Source of the DNA: Diploptera punctata
Taxonomy: Eukaryota > Arthropoda > Insecta > Blattodea > Blaberidae
Length of the DNA: 64,000 nt
Direction of reading: 5' to 3'
Assembly: GCA_030220185.1 (NCBI GenBank)
Contig: JASPKZ010007542.1
Location: 638,501 to 702,500, forward strand
In this document: piece after piece, positions 23,450 to 38,400 of the stretch
Layout of the letters: each line of letters starts with the position of its first letter
Position numbering within the stretch: position 1 is the first letter of the stretch
Position numbers and translations under genes: made by a program
The notes under the pieces: generated by a model
Database searches by the model: none
Told to the model about the DNA's origin: nothing
Seen by the model: only the letters and a program-made list of their open reading frames with translations

Positions 23450-24584
23450 AATAATATTAATAATAATAATAATAATATGAATATATTATAAATTATTATA
23501 ATATTATTATTAATTATAATAATAATAGTAATAATAATAATGCCCAGAAAATAATATAAATTAATGACACACCTTTATACCCGTAATTAGTTTCCCACTG
23601 AGATGACCAAAAAAAAATAATAAAAATATAATGTATCATTATTTGAAAGCAAAAACTAAAAGAGAAATGACATAAGGCCTTATATGATTACTAAGCAAAA
23701 TAGTACTAAATAAAATTGAAATTATCCTCAATCTTTGTTTAAAACAAGTTAATAATAACTAATTAATTCGTCAACCATAAAATAACCGTAAATTTACTTT
23801 GGCTAAACGGTGATCTGTTATAATCCATCAATGTTTGTAAGGTAGAAAAAAAAGGAACATATTTTACACCATGAACTAAAGACCGCGAGGCCTTTACCTT
23901 CACTTCACCAGGGATAAGTTTTTTACAGATAGCCTATAAATTATTATTTATCTATAGCTAAATTATTAATATCATACACAATATAGAAAGTATAAATAGT
24001 ATATTACGATGCGAGGTTGGGAAGTGGTTTTTACAGAATTGAGGAAAAATCACTCGGTTTTTAATTTCCGAGATTCTGTAAAACGTGCGTTGTAGCCTAC
24101 ATTATTTTTTACGCGATCGTGTTTTCAAAATAATAAATAATAGTAAAATAATATCTTAGTTGGAAATATTTGCGTTCATTAGAAAACAATTGACTAACGT
24201 TAACAGTATGGGCAATATTTATTAATTGAAACTACAAGAGGCCGTGAGACCAATTAGTGAAAACATCGCAAGTACGTATTTATTGTTTTATATTGCTTCA
24301 AATAAAGTTAAGTTCATTTAAAATGCAGTGATTTGTTTCGTATAATGTATATTAACACTACCTTTTGGATATTTTTTGTATATACGTACATTGTATATAG
24401 TATATAGTATAGAGGGCAGTGGTTTTACTCCCCACACGTGGGTTTGTAATATTACAGTACAGTTATTTTATTACAGTATAGTTATTTAGGTTGGTAACCC
24501 CGAAATGTAGGAAGTTGAACTTTCAATCACGGTCGCCATTGCTGTAAGTACGACAAAACGCACTATTGAGCAAAAAATGTATTA
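23417..24584. other. (AAT)n-rich, then unassigned AT-rich DNA
   Basis: Imperfect (AAT)n continues to about 23545. The remaining 1 kb shows no gene or recognised repeat. Confidence 0.5.
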
Positions 24585-24588
24585 AATA

Positions 24589-24627
<39 letters not shown>

Positions 24628-24636
24628 TATTATTAC

Positions 24637-24679
<43 letters not shown>

Positions 24680-24681
24680 TA
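24585..24681. repeat. (ATT)n microsatellite at LINE-E tail
   Basis: Interrupted (ATT)n with a few ACT units. It lies just beyond the minus-strand LINE-E C-terminus and is probably its expanded 3' tail. Confidence 0.8.
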
Positions 24682-24689
24682 TTCAAAAT

Positions 24690-25490
24690 TGTTTTGCTTA
24701 TTTACACAGGTATCCTCAACCAAAATATACAATTTTTTCTTCCACACTGCTCGATCTTGCGTGTCTGCTTCTGTCATATTTCTTTTCTTCATGTTGCCTT
24801 GAATTCCCTTTTATCCACGTTGGATTTGGTCTACCACGTTTCCCTTTTCCAGGAGGTATCAATTTTAATACTTCTTTGTTTGTTTCTTAGTCCCTTCTTC
24901 TCATTATGTTTCCATACCATTTTATTTGGATATCTTCAATCTTTCGTACAATATCCTTTTCTACATCCACACTTCTGGGGCACGCCGTAGCGCAGTGGTT
25001 AAGACACTGAGCTACAAGCCGGAGGGTCGAGGTTTCAAGTCCCGTTGGGATCAGGATTTTTAAACTGACCCAAACCATCTGGCGGCACTATGATCCTGGG
25101 GTCAACTCAGCCTCTAACGGAAATGAGTACCAGACGCTTGTTCTGGGGGTAAAGGCGGCCGTCACGCAGGGCTGACAACCCGGCTGACATCAAGTGCCGA
25201 TTGTATAGAAAAATTGGGAGCCTTAACCTCCTGCTACCCCAAGGACCTCCGGGTCTGTTGTGGGATCACTTTACTTTTTTTACATCCATAATTCCTCTTA
25301 TTGTATTACTTTTTATTTTGTCTAATTCTGATATTCTTGCCGATCTTCTTAAAATGTCCATTTCTGTGAATAATAATGTATTTCTGTGTTTTTGCTTCAA
25401 CGTACATGTGTCCGCACCATATAATAAACTACTCTTTACAATTGTGTTATATATTGATAATTGAGTCCTTTTGATTATATTCCTACTCCA
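24690..25490 (-). pseudogene. LINE-E C-terminal fragment split by SINE3
   Basis: The minus-strand frame runs from 25490 (YNTIVKSSLLYGADTCTL, EMDILRRSARIS) to 25289. After the SINE3 it continues with RKIEDIQIKWYGNIMRR, LKLIPPGKGKRGRPNPTWI and WKKKLYIL. This is the WYGH/GRP C-terminal region of a LINE protein. Stops include one after RRRD near 24890. Confidence 0.75.
24970..25275 (+). mobile_element. SINE3 copy inside LINE-E
   Basis: Head gccgtagcgcagtggttaag near 24984; body matches the other SINE3 copies. Flanks ttttctacatcca (24957-24969) and ttttttacatcca (25276-25288) are a 13-bp duplication with one mismatch. Confidence 0.85.
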
Positions 25491-25869
25491 TAAAATAATA
25501 ATAATAATAATAATAATAATAGTATATTAATAATAATAGTATTATTATTATTATTATTACTATTATTATTATTATTATTATGAACTTGTTTCGATTATTG
25601 GCATGATAATGCAAAGTAAATTGATCAAAGAATAATAAAAATATCCCAAGAATTTTATTATGTGTTATTTTCTGAGGAAGTATTCATTAAGCTTATTTTT
25701 TTCCTGGGAAAGTTTTTCATACTAGAGGGAAAGGAATATAGAGGCGGGAAGCCGGAACACGGAAGGATGGTGAGTAGTGAATTATTTGATCTAGATCAGG
25801 CCACAGCGATCCAAAACTCTGAAAACCTCCCCAATATTACAATTTTAACATCTTTACTGTCAATTTTTT
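25491..25869. repeat. (AAT)n/(ATT)n inverted runs, then unassigned
   Basis: About 25494-25581 is (AAT)n joined to (ATT)n and could form a hairpin. 25582-25869 holds nothing recognised. Confidence 0.6.
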
Positions 25870-26187
25870 TTTAATAGAAACGAGATTTCTCAGATCAATT
25901 GCAGGTGTATCTCTAAAAGATCAAAAGAGAAGTCAAGATATCAGAGATGAATTACAAATATATAATATAAACCAGAGAATACATAGAAATAAATGTAATT
26001 GGTTTGAACATATACAAAGAATGCCAAATAATCGTTTATCAAAACAGCTGCTTCATTATAAACCTCTTGGCGGAAAAAAATTAGGAAGACCAAAACGTCC
26101 TTGGACAGACGACCTGCATCTGCAGCATTGTAGTGCACCAGAGAGCGGAACGGGCCAACAGGCCCATACGTTGATGATGATGATTTT
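25870..26187 (+). pseudogene. LINE-C-like C-terminal fragment with (GAT)n tail
   Basis: A frame reads RFLRSIAGVSLKDQKRSQD, then NWFEHIQRMPNNRLSKQLLH and GRPKRPWTDD. It is the same C-terminal architecture as LINE-C. It ends in a (GAT)n tail at 26173-26183. It is strongly 5'-truncated. Confidence 0.7.
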
Positions 26188-26825
26188 TTATGAATGCATT
26201 TGATTTACAATACATAAGACCATTTAAATTCATTATTGGAAGTTTTGTAATTTAATAAATGGGCCTACATATACTACTTGAATTTTTTACGCTTAAAAAC
26301 ACTGATATATTTTTATACTTTATGTACATAATTCATTTCATAATGCATTTTTTGAACCAGAAACTGTGTGTTTAGAACACATCCAAATAATAAAAATATA
26401 AATATAACTTTTATATAATTAATAAATGTGCACTAAATAACTGATGTAAAGATACAACTTCTCGTTGAGATATAAAAAGAAAGCCGAAAGCAGTAACTTG
26501 CAATTTACATTCCAAAAACAGCTTGTAGTTTTTAGAATACGATAAATGAAAAAGCACTTGGGTGTGACGTGCAGTAGTAAAAGTAAGTGATGTTTATCTG
26601 AGAGGCGTGGATCACTTTAAAAACTGCCAAGAAAACCTGCAAAATCACTTTAACATGATGTAATTCATTTCCTTAAACACGCACCGTTTGAAATGCCACG
26701 AAAATAAATTTTTCATTTTCGATTTAACTTGCATTTATTTAATATGCGGTAATACATTGACTGCAAGCAACACATGAGCCGAAAAGCGAATAGCACCTAC
26801 ACAATATACTCCTACTTCACTTCCG
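26188..26825. other. unassigned AT-rich stretch
   Basis: No gene or recognised repeat. Confidence 0.5.
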
Positions 26826-26905
26826 AGACAGCACAATATAAAAACACCATTCACACACATTCATACTAAACACGACGAATATGATTGACAATCAGGGCCA
26901 CCTCG
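26826..26905 (-). mobile_element. SINE1c 3' fragment
   Basis: The 'aacaccattcacacacattc' segment matches the 1c-type tail at 27655-27932 and 39458-39870. Head absent. Confidence 0.55.
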
Positions 26906-26925
26906 AATGAGTTTATCATAAGTAG

Positions 26926-27015
26926 TGCCACGAGTGATTTCCAAATTATCGATAAATTCACGACTCACGAAGTAAGGAGTGAATTTATCTAGAGAATTTG
27001 GAAATCAAGAGTGGC
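26926..27015. repeat. 90-bp imperfect palindrome
   Basis: Arms 26926-26961 and 26979-27015 are inverted repeats (tgccacgagtgatttccaaa and its imperfect complement). Possibly a foldback MITE; no target duplication identified. Confidence 0.65.
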
Positions 27016-27654
27016 ATTTGTTAGGACTATTTAACGAATAAAATTAAGATGTTTACTCACAAATCATTATTTAAATATAGTTATTTTAAAATATCTATAT
27101 ATTTAATGTAAACGGCGATGTTTGAAAAAAATGAGAAACGATTGGTATGCTTCATTTGCTTCTTTTGTTCATCACTGCAACCAGATCATATTATTTATTG
27201 CCAATGGAACGCAATATTGTAAGAATGTACTCTAGTGGAGAAAAAATGAAGAACTTCAAACTGTATATTAATTCATTTCTGATGTCCTATGATGTAAATA
27301 TGACAATTATATTTTTCTGGAATGTTATTACCTGGGGAAAAAGTGTATACAGTGGTTTCTTTCTTTTTTTTATGGTATAATCAATTGCTACAAATGTTTT
27401 TATATCTACTCCCGCATGCTCTATGTGTTGACATTCATGCACTACATATATATAATCTGGTAGCCGTATTTCTTAAGGAGTCAGTCACTGCAAAATAATG
27501 CTATGACCTATTCAGAACATTAAAAAGGAGGTGCTTTCTTTATTATGATAAACTTTAGTTGGTACATTCTAGGCGAAACACGACTGTGATTGTTGTAAAT
27601 CAAAAATCATTGAAACGTGATTGGTCATTGACTCCCATTTGGGGCATGAGTTAA
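27016..27654. other. unassigned AT-rich stretch
   Basis: An open frame at 27147-27380 is low-complexity and hydrophobic with no homolog recognised. No gene supported. Confidence 0.5.
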
Positions 27655-27932
27655 ATAGTCAGCTCAATGTCAGGGCCACCTCCGGGACGAACACAACATA
27701 AAAACACCATACACACACATTCATACTGAACATGACAAATATGATAATGGTGATTATGTTGGCCAGGTGATATTCGGAGACCATTTTTGGCTCAAACGTT
27801 TCCGACAGTTATCTGACAGGTGAAGAAAATCCCGAAAAAACCTCACCTATGAAAATTGTCCCGACTGAGGATTGAACTCGCGTCAGCTGCGTGACAACAC
27901 AGCACGCTACCTCGAGACCACAGCAGTGGACT
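27655..27932 (-). mobile_element. SINE1c copy
   Basis: The SINE1 head (ccactgctgtggtctcgagg on minus) and middle join to the 1c tail. Head ends at 27932. Confidence 0.75.
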
Positions 27933-28026
27933 CAAATAATTATTATTTAATTTCAAATATTGGAATTATTTACGAGTTGCGGATGTGTTACTTATAATAA
28001 TTTATTATATTAAATTTAAATATTTT

Positions 28027-28400
28027 CCATCACTGTGACTTCGATATATAACGATATAATTAGCGGACCCGAGTTCGATTCCTGTCCGGAAAGGTTTCTT
28101 AGGTGAGATTTCTGTTTTTTATCACCTGCGAAACAAAACATTCAAAAACTTTAAAATCCAAATATCCCCGAACGCTATTTGGCCTTGTTTGGTATCAATA
28201 CAAGAATGAAGGTGTGACTTTTTTTTTTTAATATTCCTGTTGTCTCGAAGATGGCTCTGTCATCACCTGATCACTTTCTACGCCTTTGTGTGATCTAAAT
28301 TATAAATCCCAATCAGAATTACAGTATAAAATCTTCTCTAGTCATGTGGGGTCTCCGTAAAGTCCTGGAGGCACGTAAAAGTATCTACAAATGGTCTAAG
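28027..28400 (+). mobile_element. SINE1c copy, degraded head
   Basis: The head is badly decayed (cactgtgacttcgat) but the B box gagttcgattcc, the middle and the 1c tail ('cacctgatcactttc', 'ggaggcacgtaaaagtatct') align with the copy at 39458. Confidence 0.65.
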
Positions 28401-28609
28401 AAAAAGAGATATAGAAACTCAAGTATTAACATTTCCAATCATTCTATTGATTACCTCTGGATTCACAATGATGTGCCCCTAAAAGAGCCGCAGAGGACAA
28501 GACTACTTCGGTACATAAAATAACACTGAGCTACTCTAATAATACAATTTGATAGCTCTTAAGTTAAAAAAAACACATTCTGTTTTGTACTCGAGACTTG
28601 TGTTCACCA

Positions 28610-28865
28610 CCTTCAAACCTTGTTTCATTTACTTTAATCCTGACTTGATTTAATAAAATTACGCATAAATCCCTCCAAATCTGATCTTTAAAAACTTTAC
28701 CCTTGGTCTTATCATAATTGTTTCTTTTCAAATAGGTTTCTGAAGAGCTTAAATCTCAGACTTGTACTTTATTTAACCTCCTCTAAGATACTGTGCTTCA
28801 CTTCTCCCATGTAATCATCTTAATTGCTTCAAGGCGATATATCTTTGTTGAATTTTAGACTTTTA
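28610..28865 (+). repeat. unidentified dispersed repeat, copy 1
   Basis: Aligns in direct orientation with 33400-33620 (for example 'cctcctctaagat' and 'ttaattgcttc'). No head, terminal repeat or domain identifies the class. Confidence 0.55.
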
Positions 28866-32070
<3,205 letters not shown>

Positions 32071-32082
32071 TAAAAATAGATA

Positions 32083-32960
32083 AGTAATCAATCATTTGTT
32101 TAATTCCTTAAATTAAATCTACTTAATTAAAGTATTATAAAGTAGGCCTATATTAATGTATTAATTATTATTGATAGACATACCTTATTAATATAATATC
32201 TAGTAGAAATGTAACCTTTGAAGGTTTAGCATGGGAAGACAGTAGCAGCTGTAAAAACCCGAAGATAGACAGAATAGTATAAATGTAAAGTTAAAACAAA
32301 TTTAGTTATACAAATTATAGAATAATAACATAAACATAAGCAGATTATTAATGAAATTAAAAAAAAAAATATTGAAAATTTATAAAATGAAGCACTGCGT
32401 ACAACTGGAAGGATACTTGTCGCCTTTTGTGTAAATGTAAGTTTATTGTCTAGAACGAAATTTCAGTCTGTAACTCGAAATCCTTGTTTTAAGATCGATC
32501 AGGGGAGAATGTTAAATTGAACTTTGTGATGAATTAAAATTTACTTTATAATATTTTTTGTTTAGTAGTTTCACGGAAGTGCAAATGATAAATTCTCTTG
32601 GATATGAGTCTTAATTTTGTAACAGCATTGTTTGGCAGTAACGAAGTTAATTTGATTTATTAACATCCTGGGATAGGTCTCAATTTTGTGTGTGATTTAT
32701 AAACTCTGCATAAATAACTTAATTATGTATTATAATGTATGAAACACCCTTAGTGCAATATACAGAACTACAATACATGATACAGTTCTACATAATTCAC
32801 ATATTATTCTTTAATAAAATGGTATCCATGATTTGATGATGGTAGTATAGGCCTATTTAGAATCGATCAGAATTAGAAAAAACCCCATCAGATAAAAATC
32901 AAAACATCTAAAAGAAATGTATAAAATATAATACAATTAAGTGGATATAACATTCGTATT
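32083..32960. other. unassigned AT-rich stretch
   Basis: Two TAGGCCTA palindromes (32143 and 32848). No gene or recognised repeat. Confidence 0.5.
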
Positions 32961-33349
32961 GTCCACCGCTGTGGTCTCGAGGTAGCGCGCTGCCTTGTCA
33001 CGCAGCGAGCCAGGGTTCGACCTCCGGTCGGGACATTTTTTCTGGGTAAGGTTTTTATTTGGGGTTTTTCCTCACCTGTAAGACAAATGTCTGGAAACTG
33101 TAAGGCCCAAACGGTCCCCGAATATCATATGGCCATCGCAATCATCATCATTGATATTCATCTTAGATTAAGCTTAGGATTAGGGATTCTCCTGGCGTAC
33201 CAATATCAACATCAGCACCTATCTCATCATCGGGGCAACGTAACCCCGCCTTACAGGCGCCCCAACCTCAGAAATTGGTTACAATTACGCTATTGCCAGG
33301 AGAGAACACACCATAAATATCCAAAAGGACAAACTGGGGCATTAAAAAA
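32961..33349 (+). mobile_element. SINE1a copy
   Basis: Complete from the head (gtccaccgctgtggtctcga) through the B box and middle to the 1a 3' end at an A-run. No clear target duplication. Confidence 0.85.
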
Positions 33350-33399
33350 ATTCACATTTTACATATCGGTGACCTTAGAATGTAAATCATAAAGTGCTG

Positions 33400-33620
33400 G
33401 CTTTTGCTTTAATATTGACTTCATTTAACGAAAGTTTACATAATCATCTCCTAGCGTAACCTTTAAAAATGTTCATTGGAGTAAATTCTTAAATATATTC
33501 CTGATGACCTTAAATCTCCGATTCGTATTTTATTTAAACTCCTCTAAGATAATGCACCTTACCTCATCCATTTAATGATTATAATTGCTTTGAATAACTT
33601 GAGGTTTTGAGTGGCATCCG
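33400..33620 (+). repeat. unidentified dispersed repeat, copy 2
   Basis: Diverged direct-orientation partner of 28610-28865. Confidence 0.55.
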
Positions 33621-34226
33621 TCACAAGAATTCATTATGTTTGGTCTCACTTACTGAATGTCAAATTTTTCATCTAAAACATAGAGCATTTTTGTTTCATT
33701 CTTTCAACAATAAACGTGTTAATTAAATAAACGACTTCTGCTAGAAATGTCATCTTGTATTGTAGGGAAGTGTTTGACATCAGGGATATATTATATTCCA
33801 GAACATTCGGTATTTTAACATTACCGATATGGATCATTCCTGATTCCGTTAAAGTACTATCAAGGTTTATAAATATAAGTTCAACTTTTTTGTATAAAAT
33901 TGTTTTAAAATTATTTAATATAATATATTGTCTTATTTCGTGTATAATTTTGTAAACACATTAATCTTTATAATCGTGCACATATATAAACTTACGTTGT
34001 GATTTTGGGAAATGATATATTCCTCTACACACAAATCTTGCTTTTATTAAATATTTTCTACAAGTTATGTAAATGTAAAACTTAATATTGTAATTACGAT
34101 CAGCTGTATTAAATCTCACCTTAATTACAATTATCACTATTAAAATTCACAGTATAAGATTAGAAGAAAAATATTTATAAAATAGTCAATATAATTATTA
34201 CCATTATCAAAATTTAGAATACAAAT
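33621..34226. other. unassigned AT-rich stretch
   Basis: No gene or recognised repeat. Confidence 0.5.
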
Positions 34227-34230
34227 TTAA

Positions 34231-34522
34231 CCCATTTGCCTCAAAAGACGAGGTAGACTCGTCAGCTGTTAATTTTAACTCAGAAGACGAGGTACACTCG
34301 TCTTTAACCCTGCAGTTATATATTTTGCAATATTTTTACATCCCTTGGCATGGTAATGATTTCTTAACATTTATGAATAGTAGAGAAATGTGTTTTGGCC
34401 TTCACCATACACCGTTATATTTTGTATGATTTAAATATCTGAAAGTAGACAATATAATTTACGGTAAGTTAAATCCGGTTTCTGGGAAAATGCATTGAGT
34501 ATTTAAATCTGGAGCGAATGGA
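34231..34522. mobile_element. piggyBac-like MITE (family 1)
   Basis: TTAA lies at 34227-34230 and 34523-34526. The left end cccatttgcctc and the right end, inverted, tccattcgctcc are imperfect inverted repeats. Subterminal palindromes (agacgaggtacactcgtct) follow. TTAA targets and C-rich ends fit piggyBac. No coding capacity. Confidence 0.6.
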
Positions 34523-34696
34523 TTAAATAACATCAAAGTGAGTCTGGCTTGTAACTACGTGGTACCGTGGTACCCGAAATTACACAGAAATATAGGCATA
34601 TAACTAAATGTACATAACATTTATGTAAGTTACAATAAAAACTACATAAAGGATATTGAAGATTAGTTTTTCAATTAAGAAAGGCCAACTATAAGG

Positions 34697-34699
<3 letters not shown>

Positions 34700-34761
<62 letters not shown>

Positions 34762-35079
34762 TACTAATATGAAATGAGATTCATGCGCAGAACAGCGGGT
34801 TACACCAGATGGGATCGGAAAAGGAACACCGATATGTTAAAAGAATTGAAGACTACGCCAATTTTGGAATATCGGCCCTATTAAACAGTACCAACTAAAT
34901 TGTAATCACCATCTTGAAAGAATGAGTTCAAATCGGATCCCCAAAGCTGTTTATAATTATATACCAAGATGACGGAGGTCTCTGGGCCGTCCTATGAAAC
35001 GCTGGAGGGAAAATTTTCTATAGGATCGTAACAGGACTTGGCCTAATACTTGGAAGAAAGAAGAAGACTATTACTAATA

Positions 35080-35136
<57 letters not shown>

Positions 35137-35138
35137 TC
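34700..35138 (+). pseudogene. LINE-C C-terminal fragment within (ATT)n tracts
   Basis: 34768-35070 encodes MRFMRRTAGYTRWDRKRNTD, LKELKTTPILEY, RIPKAVYNYIP and SLGRPMKRWREN. All are close to the LINE-C at 17502-18555. Stops break the frame (for example near 34881). (ATT)n runs lie on both sides (34700-34757 and 35078-35135). Confidence 0.75.
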
Positions 35139-35290
35139 CGGTTTCATAGCAGCTGCTGCCGTCTTCCGGAAACCAAACGCCATTCATCTCTGTCCATCCA
35201 CTGATCTTCCACCAATCCTCTGATATGCATAGCCGCTTATACCCCTTCTATCCAAGTTTTCTTCGGTCTTCCTCTCTTCTTCCTTTCCAT
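35139..35290 (-). pseudogene. LINE-D C-terminal fragment
   Basis: Minus-strand frames read RGRPKKTW, then LCISEDWW/QWMDRDEWR-like and LVSGRRQQLL. The block resembles the LINE-B C-terminus (GDWMDRQNWLL). A second LINE-D piece is at 37330-37530. Confidence 0.55.
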
Positions 35291-35297
35291 TGGGTTC

Positions 35298-35361
35298 CAT
35301 TATTATTATTACTATTATTATCATCATTATCATTATCATTATTATCATCATTATCATTATC

Positions 35362-35399
<38 letters not shown>

Positions 35400-35439
35400 C
35401 ATTATCATTATCATTATCATTATCATTATATTATCATTA

Positions 35440-35476
<37 letters not shown>
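35298..35476. repeat. compound (ATT)n/(TCATTA)n microsatellite
   Basis: Interspersed ATT and TCATTA units. Long open frames across it are low-complexity artefacts. Confidence 0.9.
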
Positions 35477-35486
<10 letters not shown>

Positions 35487-35539
35487 TTTTAAATATCCTA
35501 TACTTAATACAGATAATTACAATTACATGGACAAGTGAA

Positions 35540-35870
35540 ACGAATGGTTGGTGAAATGTTGCAAGAAGAGTTTTGGATTGGATCCCAGCGGAAAAGAGAG
35601 ATAGAAATAGATTTTGAAAATCTACCTGCAGGACATAAAAATAGCGTTGAATGAATAACGATTGCAAGACAGGGGCTGGGAAGGTGGAGAGATGTGGAGG
35701 TAAAGGATGAAAGTGTAGAACATTGGTCACAGAAAGATGTAATAACACATTGTAAACTTGTTCATGGTGGTAAATATTCCTTTGTAGATAAATTTGAACC
35801 AAATGTTTAGGACCGAAGGATTTAATGGGATGGCATAAAGGAATATTTAGCATTTCTCAGCATTCTCACA
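35540..35870 (+). pseudogene. probable LINE C-terminal remnant
   Basis: Weak resemblance to the LINE C-terminal pattern (RRVLDWIPAEKRDRNRF, then IARQGLGRWRDVE). The catalytic part is absent. Assignment is by pattern only. Confidence 0.3.
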
Positions 35871-36349
35871 AAAACATTATTGATTGCTAACATGCAGTTC
35901 TGACGGAACCGTAGACAGTTGAATAACCGCAATCTATAAAAAAAACGTTATCGCCTGATTTATGAGAAAGACAAGATTTTGTTTCATATCAAACATTTGC
36001 ACAGCTGTTGTGAATCCAGCCATCCTTGTATCAAATAATTTTTCATTTACACTTGTGGTTACTTTGCAAGAACAAAGAGACATTTTTTGTTTCAAAATTA
36101 AGCTGAAACACCAATTATTTTGGCACAATCTCATACTGTCGAGTTGTCAATACCATATTATACATAATAAAATAAATCTCTAGCACTACAAGGCCTACTA
36201 AAGTGGTTTTGTCATTAGCTATCAGATGACGTAACATGTAATAAGATAGTGTGAAAATGTCTCTAAACATACTTTCAATTTCCTACTACTCTTTTTCAAT
36301 AGCTACTCACAAAACTGAATGTGCCTATTATAAATCCTACACTGAACAA
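35871..36349. other. unassigned AT-rich stretch
   Basis: No gene or recognised repeat. Confidence 0.45.
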
Positions 36350-36430
36350 AATTGATATGGCACATCCGAGAATCGAATCCCGAACACTGGGATGTCAGCT
36401 GGGCATTCTAACTGTTGTACCAAAAACGAA
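36350..36430 (-). mobile_element. tRNA-like SINE head remnant
   Basis: The minus strand has gtacaacagttagaatgccc and B box gggattcgattctc. The acceptor stem does not close and the flanks continue as non-tRNA sequence. A SINE head is more likely than a tRNA gene. Confidence 0.4.
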
Positions 36431-36540
36431 ATATAAATATATTATAGGACAGGATTCTGAAATAAAACGCGTTTTTAAATCTATAAATAATTACGGAGCA
36501 CCGATTTAAAGAATTAATATTCGACAAACACCATAGTAAA

Positions 36541-36723
36541 GTAAATAATTTAATTTGTACTTTCACAAATGTAAAATAAGCATCATTCTTATCTGTTCCA
36601 CTTCCAATTGATAGTACATCCGTTTCTCGGACGCCCAACACTTCCTGTCCCTTTAGGATGGTAAATATTCCCCAGTGCTGGGATTCTGGAGTCCCAAGAG
36701 GCATAAATATAAAATCAGAAGGT
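36541..36723 (-). CDS. candidate host coding exon, product unknown
   Basis: An open minus-strand frame of about 60 codons begins right after an acceptor-like 'attttatttcag' (AG at 36724-36725). It reads PSDFIFMPLGTPESQHWGIF and later GQEVLGVRETDVLSIGSG and NDAYFTFVK. The composition is protein-like and not low-complexity, unlike other frames nearby. Possible donors are GT at the FVK codons (about 36560-36570). I do not recognise the family. The frame continues through AT-rich flanks to 36782 and 36408, so its length alone proves little. It could also be a fragment of an unrecognised element. Confidence 0.35.
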
Positions 36724-37189
36724 CTGAAATAAAATAAAATAATTATTTCCAAAGCATTACATTTTACAGTAAATCTATTCACTATATTAATAATGCTATT
36801 AAAACAAATGTTAAATAATTATCCACTATTTTAATTGTTTTGCTTAAGTAATTACTGTAAAAATAAATTATCTACTTTATTATCCACTCACGTGTTGGTT
36901 TAACTAAGGTTTCTATATCTCATTTAAATTAACCGTATAATTAACATAAAATGTAACTAATGAGAAAGTAATTTATTTCCCATCTAAAATATCAATTCAA
37001 TTAGTATTATATTTACGTAGTGTAAAAATATTTTATTTGACTTTAACCTGAGATACTTAAGCATCATTTTTACGGTATTTGATAATATATCATTAACGTT
37101 TAAACTGGCAATGCCATCATATAATATACATTGGTTTAATGTACTTCAGATTTTTAACTAAACAGTGGAAAAGTGAACGAGTAGAAATC
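36724..37189. other. unassigned AT-rich stretch
   Basis: Would be intron if the neighbouring exon candidate is real. Nothing else recognised. Confidence 0.4.
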
Positions 37190-37290
37190 ACTTAAATTTG
37201 TGTCGAAATGCACTTTTTTTGCACTGCGGCCCGATACATTTAAATAATGGCACGAGAAATTAGTGTTTCACCAAATTGATTGCCAATTAA
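37190..37290. mobile_element. piggyBac-like MITE (family 2) fragment
   Basis: 'ctgcggcccgatacatttaa' and 'ggcacgagaaat' match the right half of the complete copy at 40611-40832. Confidence 0.5.
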
Positions 37291-37329
37291 ATTTGTTTGT
37301 TGATTTACAAATAATTTAAAACCATATGA

Positions 37330-37530
37330 ACATGTTAGAAGAATGTCAGATGAAAGATGATCGAAAATTATCATCAGAGGGAAGGAAGAAGAAACAGCAG
37401 AGGAAGATTTGGTTGTGAATGAACGAGGTTTGGAGCCGGATCATTGGATGGACTGAGTGGAATGGCGTTTGATTCTGGAAAACAGCGACACCTGCTGTGG
37501 CTACGGATTTGATTGACTGAATTAAATCTA
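37330..37530 (+). pseudogene. LINE-D C-terminal fragment
   Basis: A plus-strand frame reads NERGLEPDHWMD, stop, VEWRLILENSDTCCG. It corresponds to the QWMDRDEWRLVSGR block of the copy at 35139-35290. The opposite-strand open frames here are shadows. Confidence 0.6.
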
Positions 37531-37755
37531 ACTTCAACTGGAGTTTGCCCTGTGTCACCGTGAATAATATAAAACAAATATAAACAAGAAACAAAATTGG
37601 AAACAATATAATTAGAAGTCATATAAATGTTTATATATTCGTTGAATTCTTGTAAAAATTCATTGGTATTAAATTTTAAGTATTTATGAAATATTTAATA
37701 ACAAACTAAAGCGTTAAAACGAAAACAAAGAACAATTATGGATCCTACCTGCATT

Positions 37756-37765
37756 ATTATTATTA

Positions 37766-37842
<77 letters not shown>
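37756..37842. repeat. (ATT)n microsatellite
   Basis: Long ATT run with two GTT interruptions. Confidence 0.95.
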
Positions 37843-37857
37843 GTTAATTGTATTATA

Positions 37858-38180
37858 AAATCACACAAATCGATTGAAGAGATGTTTAAAAGGGGACTAT
37901 TCAAATGGTTCTGACATGTAGAGAGAATGATTGAAGCCTTAAATGCATAATGGAAGTAAAAACAGAAAGGAAATAATGAAGAGGGAAGCTGAAGAAAAGT
38001 TACATAGATGAAATCAAAGCAAGAAGGAAGGAGAGAGGTTTGGATACTTGAAGTAAATGGCAAAAGACAGAGTAGAGCGGAGGAATTGATTTCAGGTAGT
38101 CCCAATGCTGTAATGACAAAAGGTAAAAGTAGAAGAAGAATAAGATTAAGATCACAAAAAGTCTTCTGCATAATATTGAC
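37858..38180 (+). pseudogene. LINE C-terminal remnant
   Basis: Pieces read EMFKRGLFKWF-HVERM (family form RWFGHVERM) and YIDEIKARRKERG-like. Heavily decayed with many stops. Confidence 0.45.
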
Positions 38181-38307
38181 AATTGATCTTATAAAACATA
38201 AAATATAGACCCTTTACATATTAGACTTTATCAAAGTACGTCACCTTTTGTTATGTATAAAATTATTAACATCATGTTTTTGTAATTATGTTTGTGCGTC
38301 TTCCCTT

Positions 38308-38400
38308 AAATTGTTAATGTATCCTATAAGACACATAGATTTTATTTATTTAATATTACTTATAAAACAATAGAAAAACAAATTGTTAGAAATTACTTAC
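38308..38400. mobile_element. piggyBac-like MITE (family 2) fragment
   Basis: cccttaaattgttaatgtat and 'caatagaaaaacaaatt' match the left half of 40611-40832. Confidence 0.5.

Noticed and set aside
35225..35554. Leu/Ser- and Ile-rich open frames
   Set aside because: Translated microsatellite.
37346..37622. Two overlapping minus-strand frames
   Set aside because: The plus strand encodes a recognisable LINE-D C-terminal block; these are shadows.
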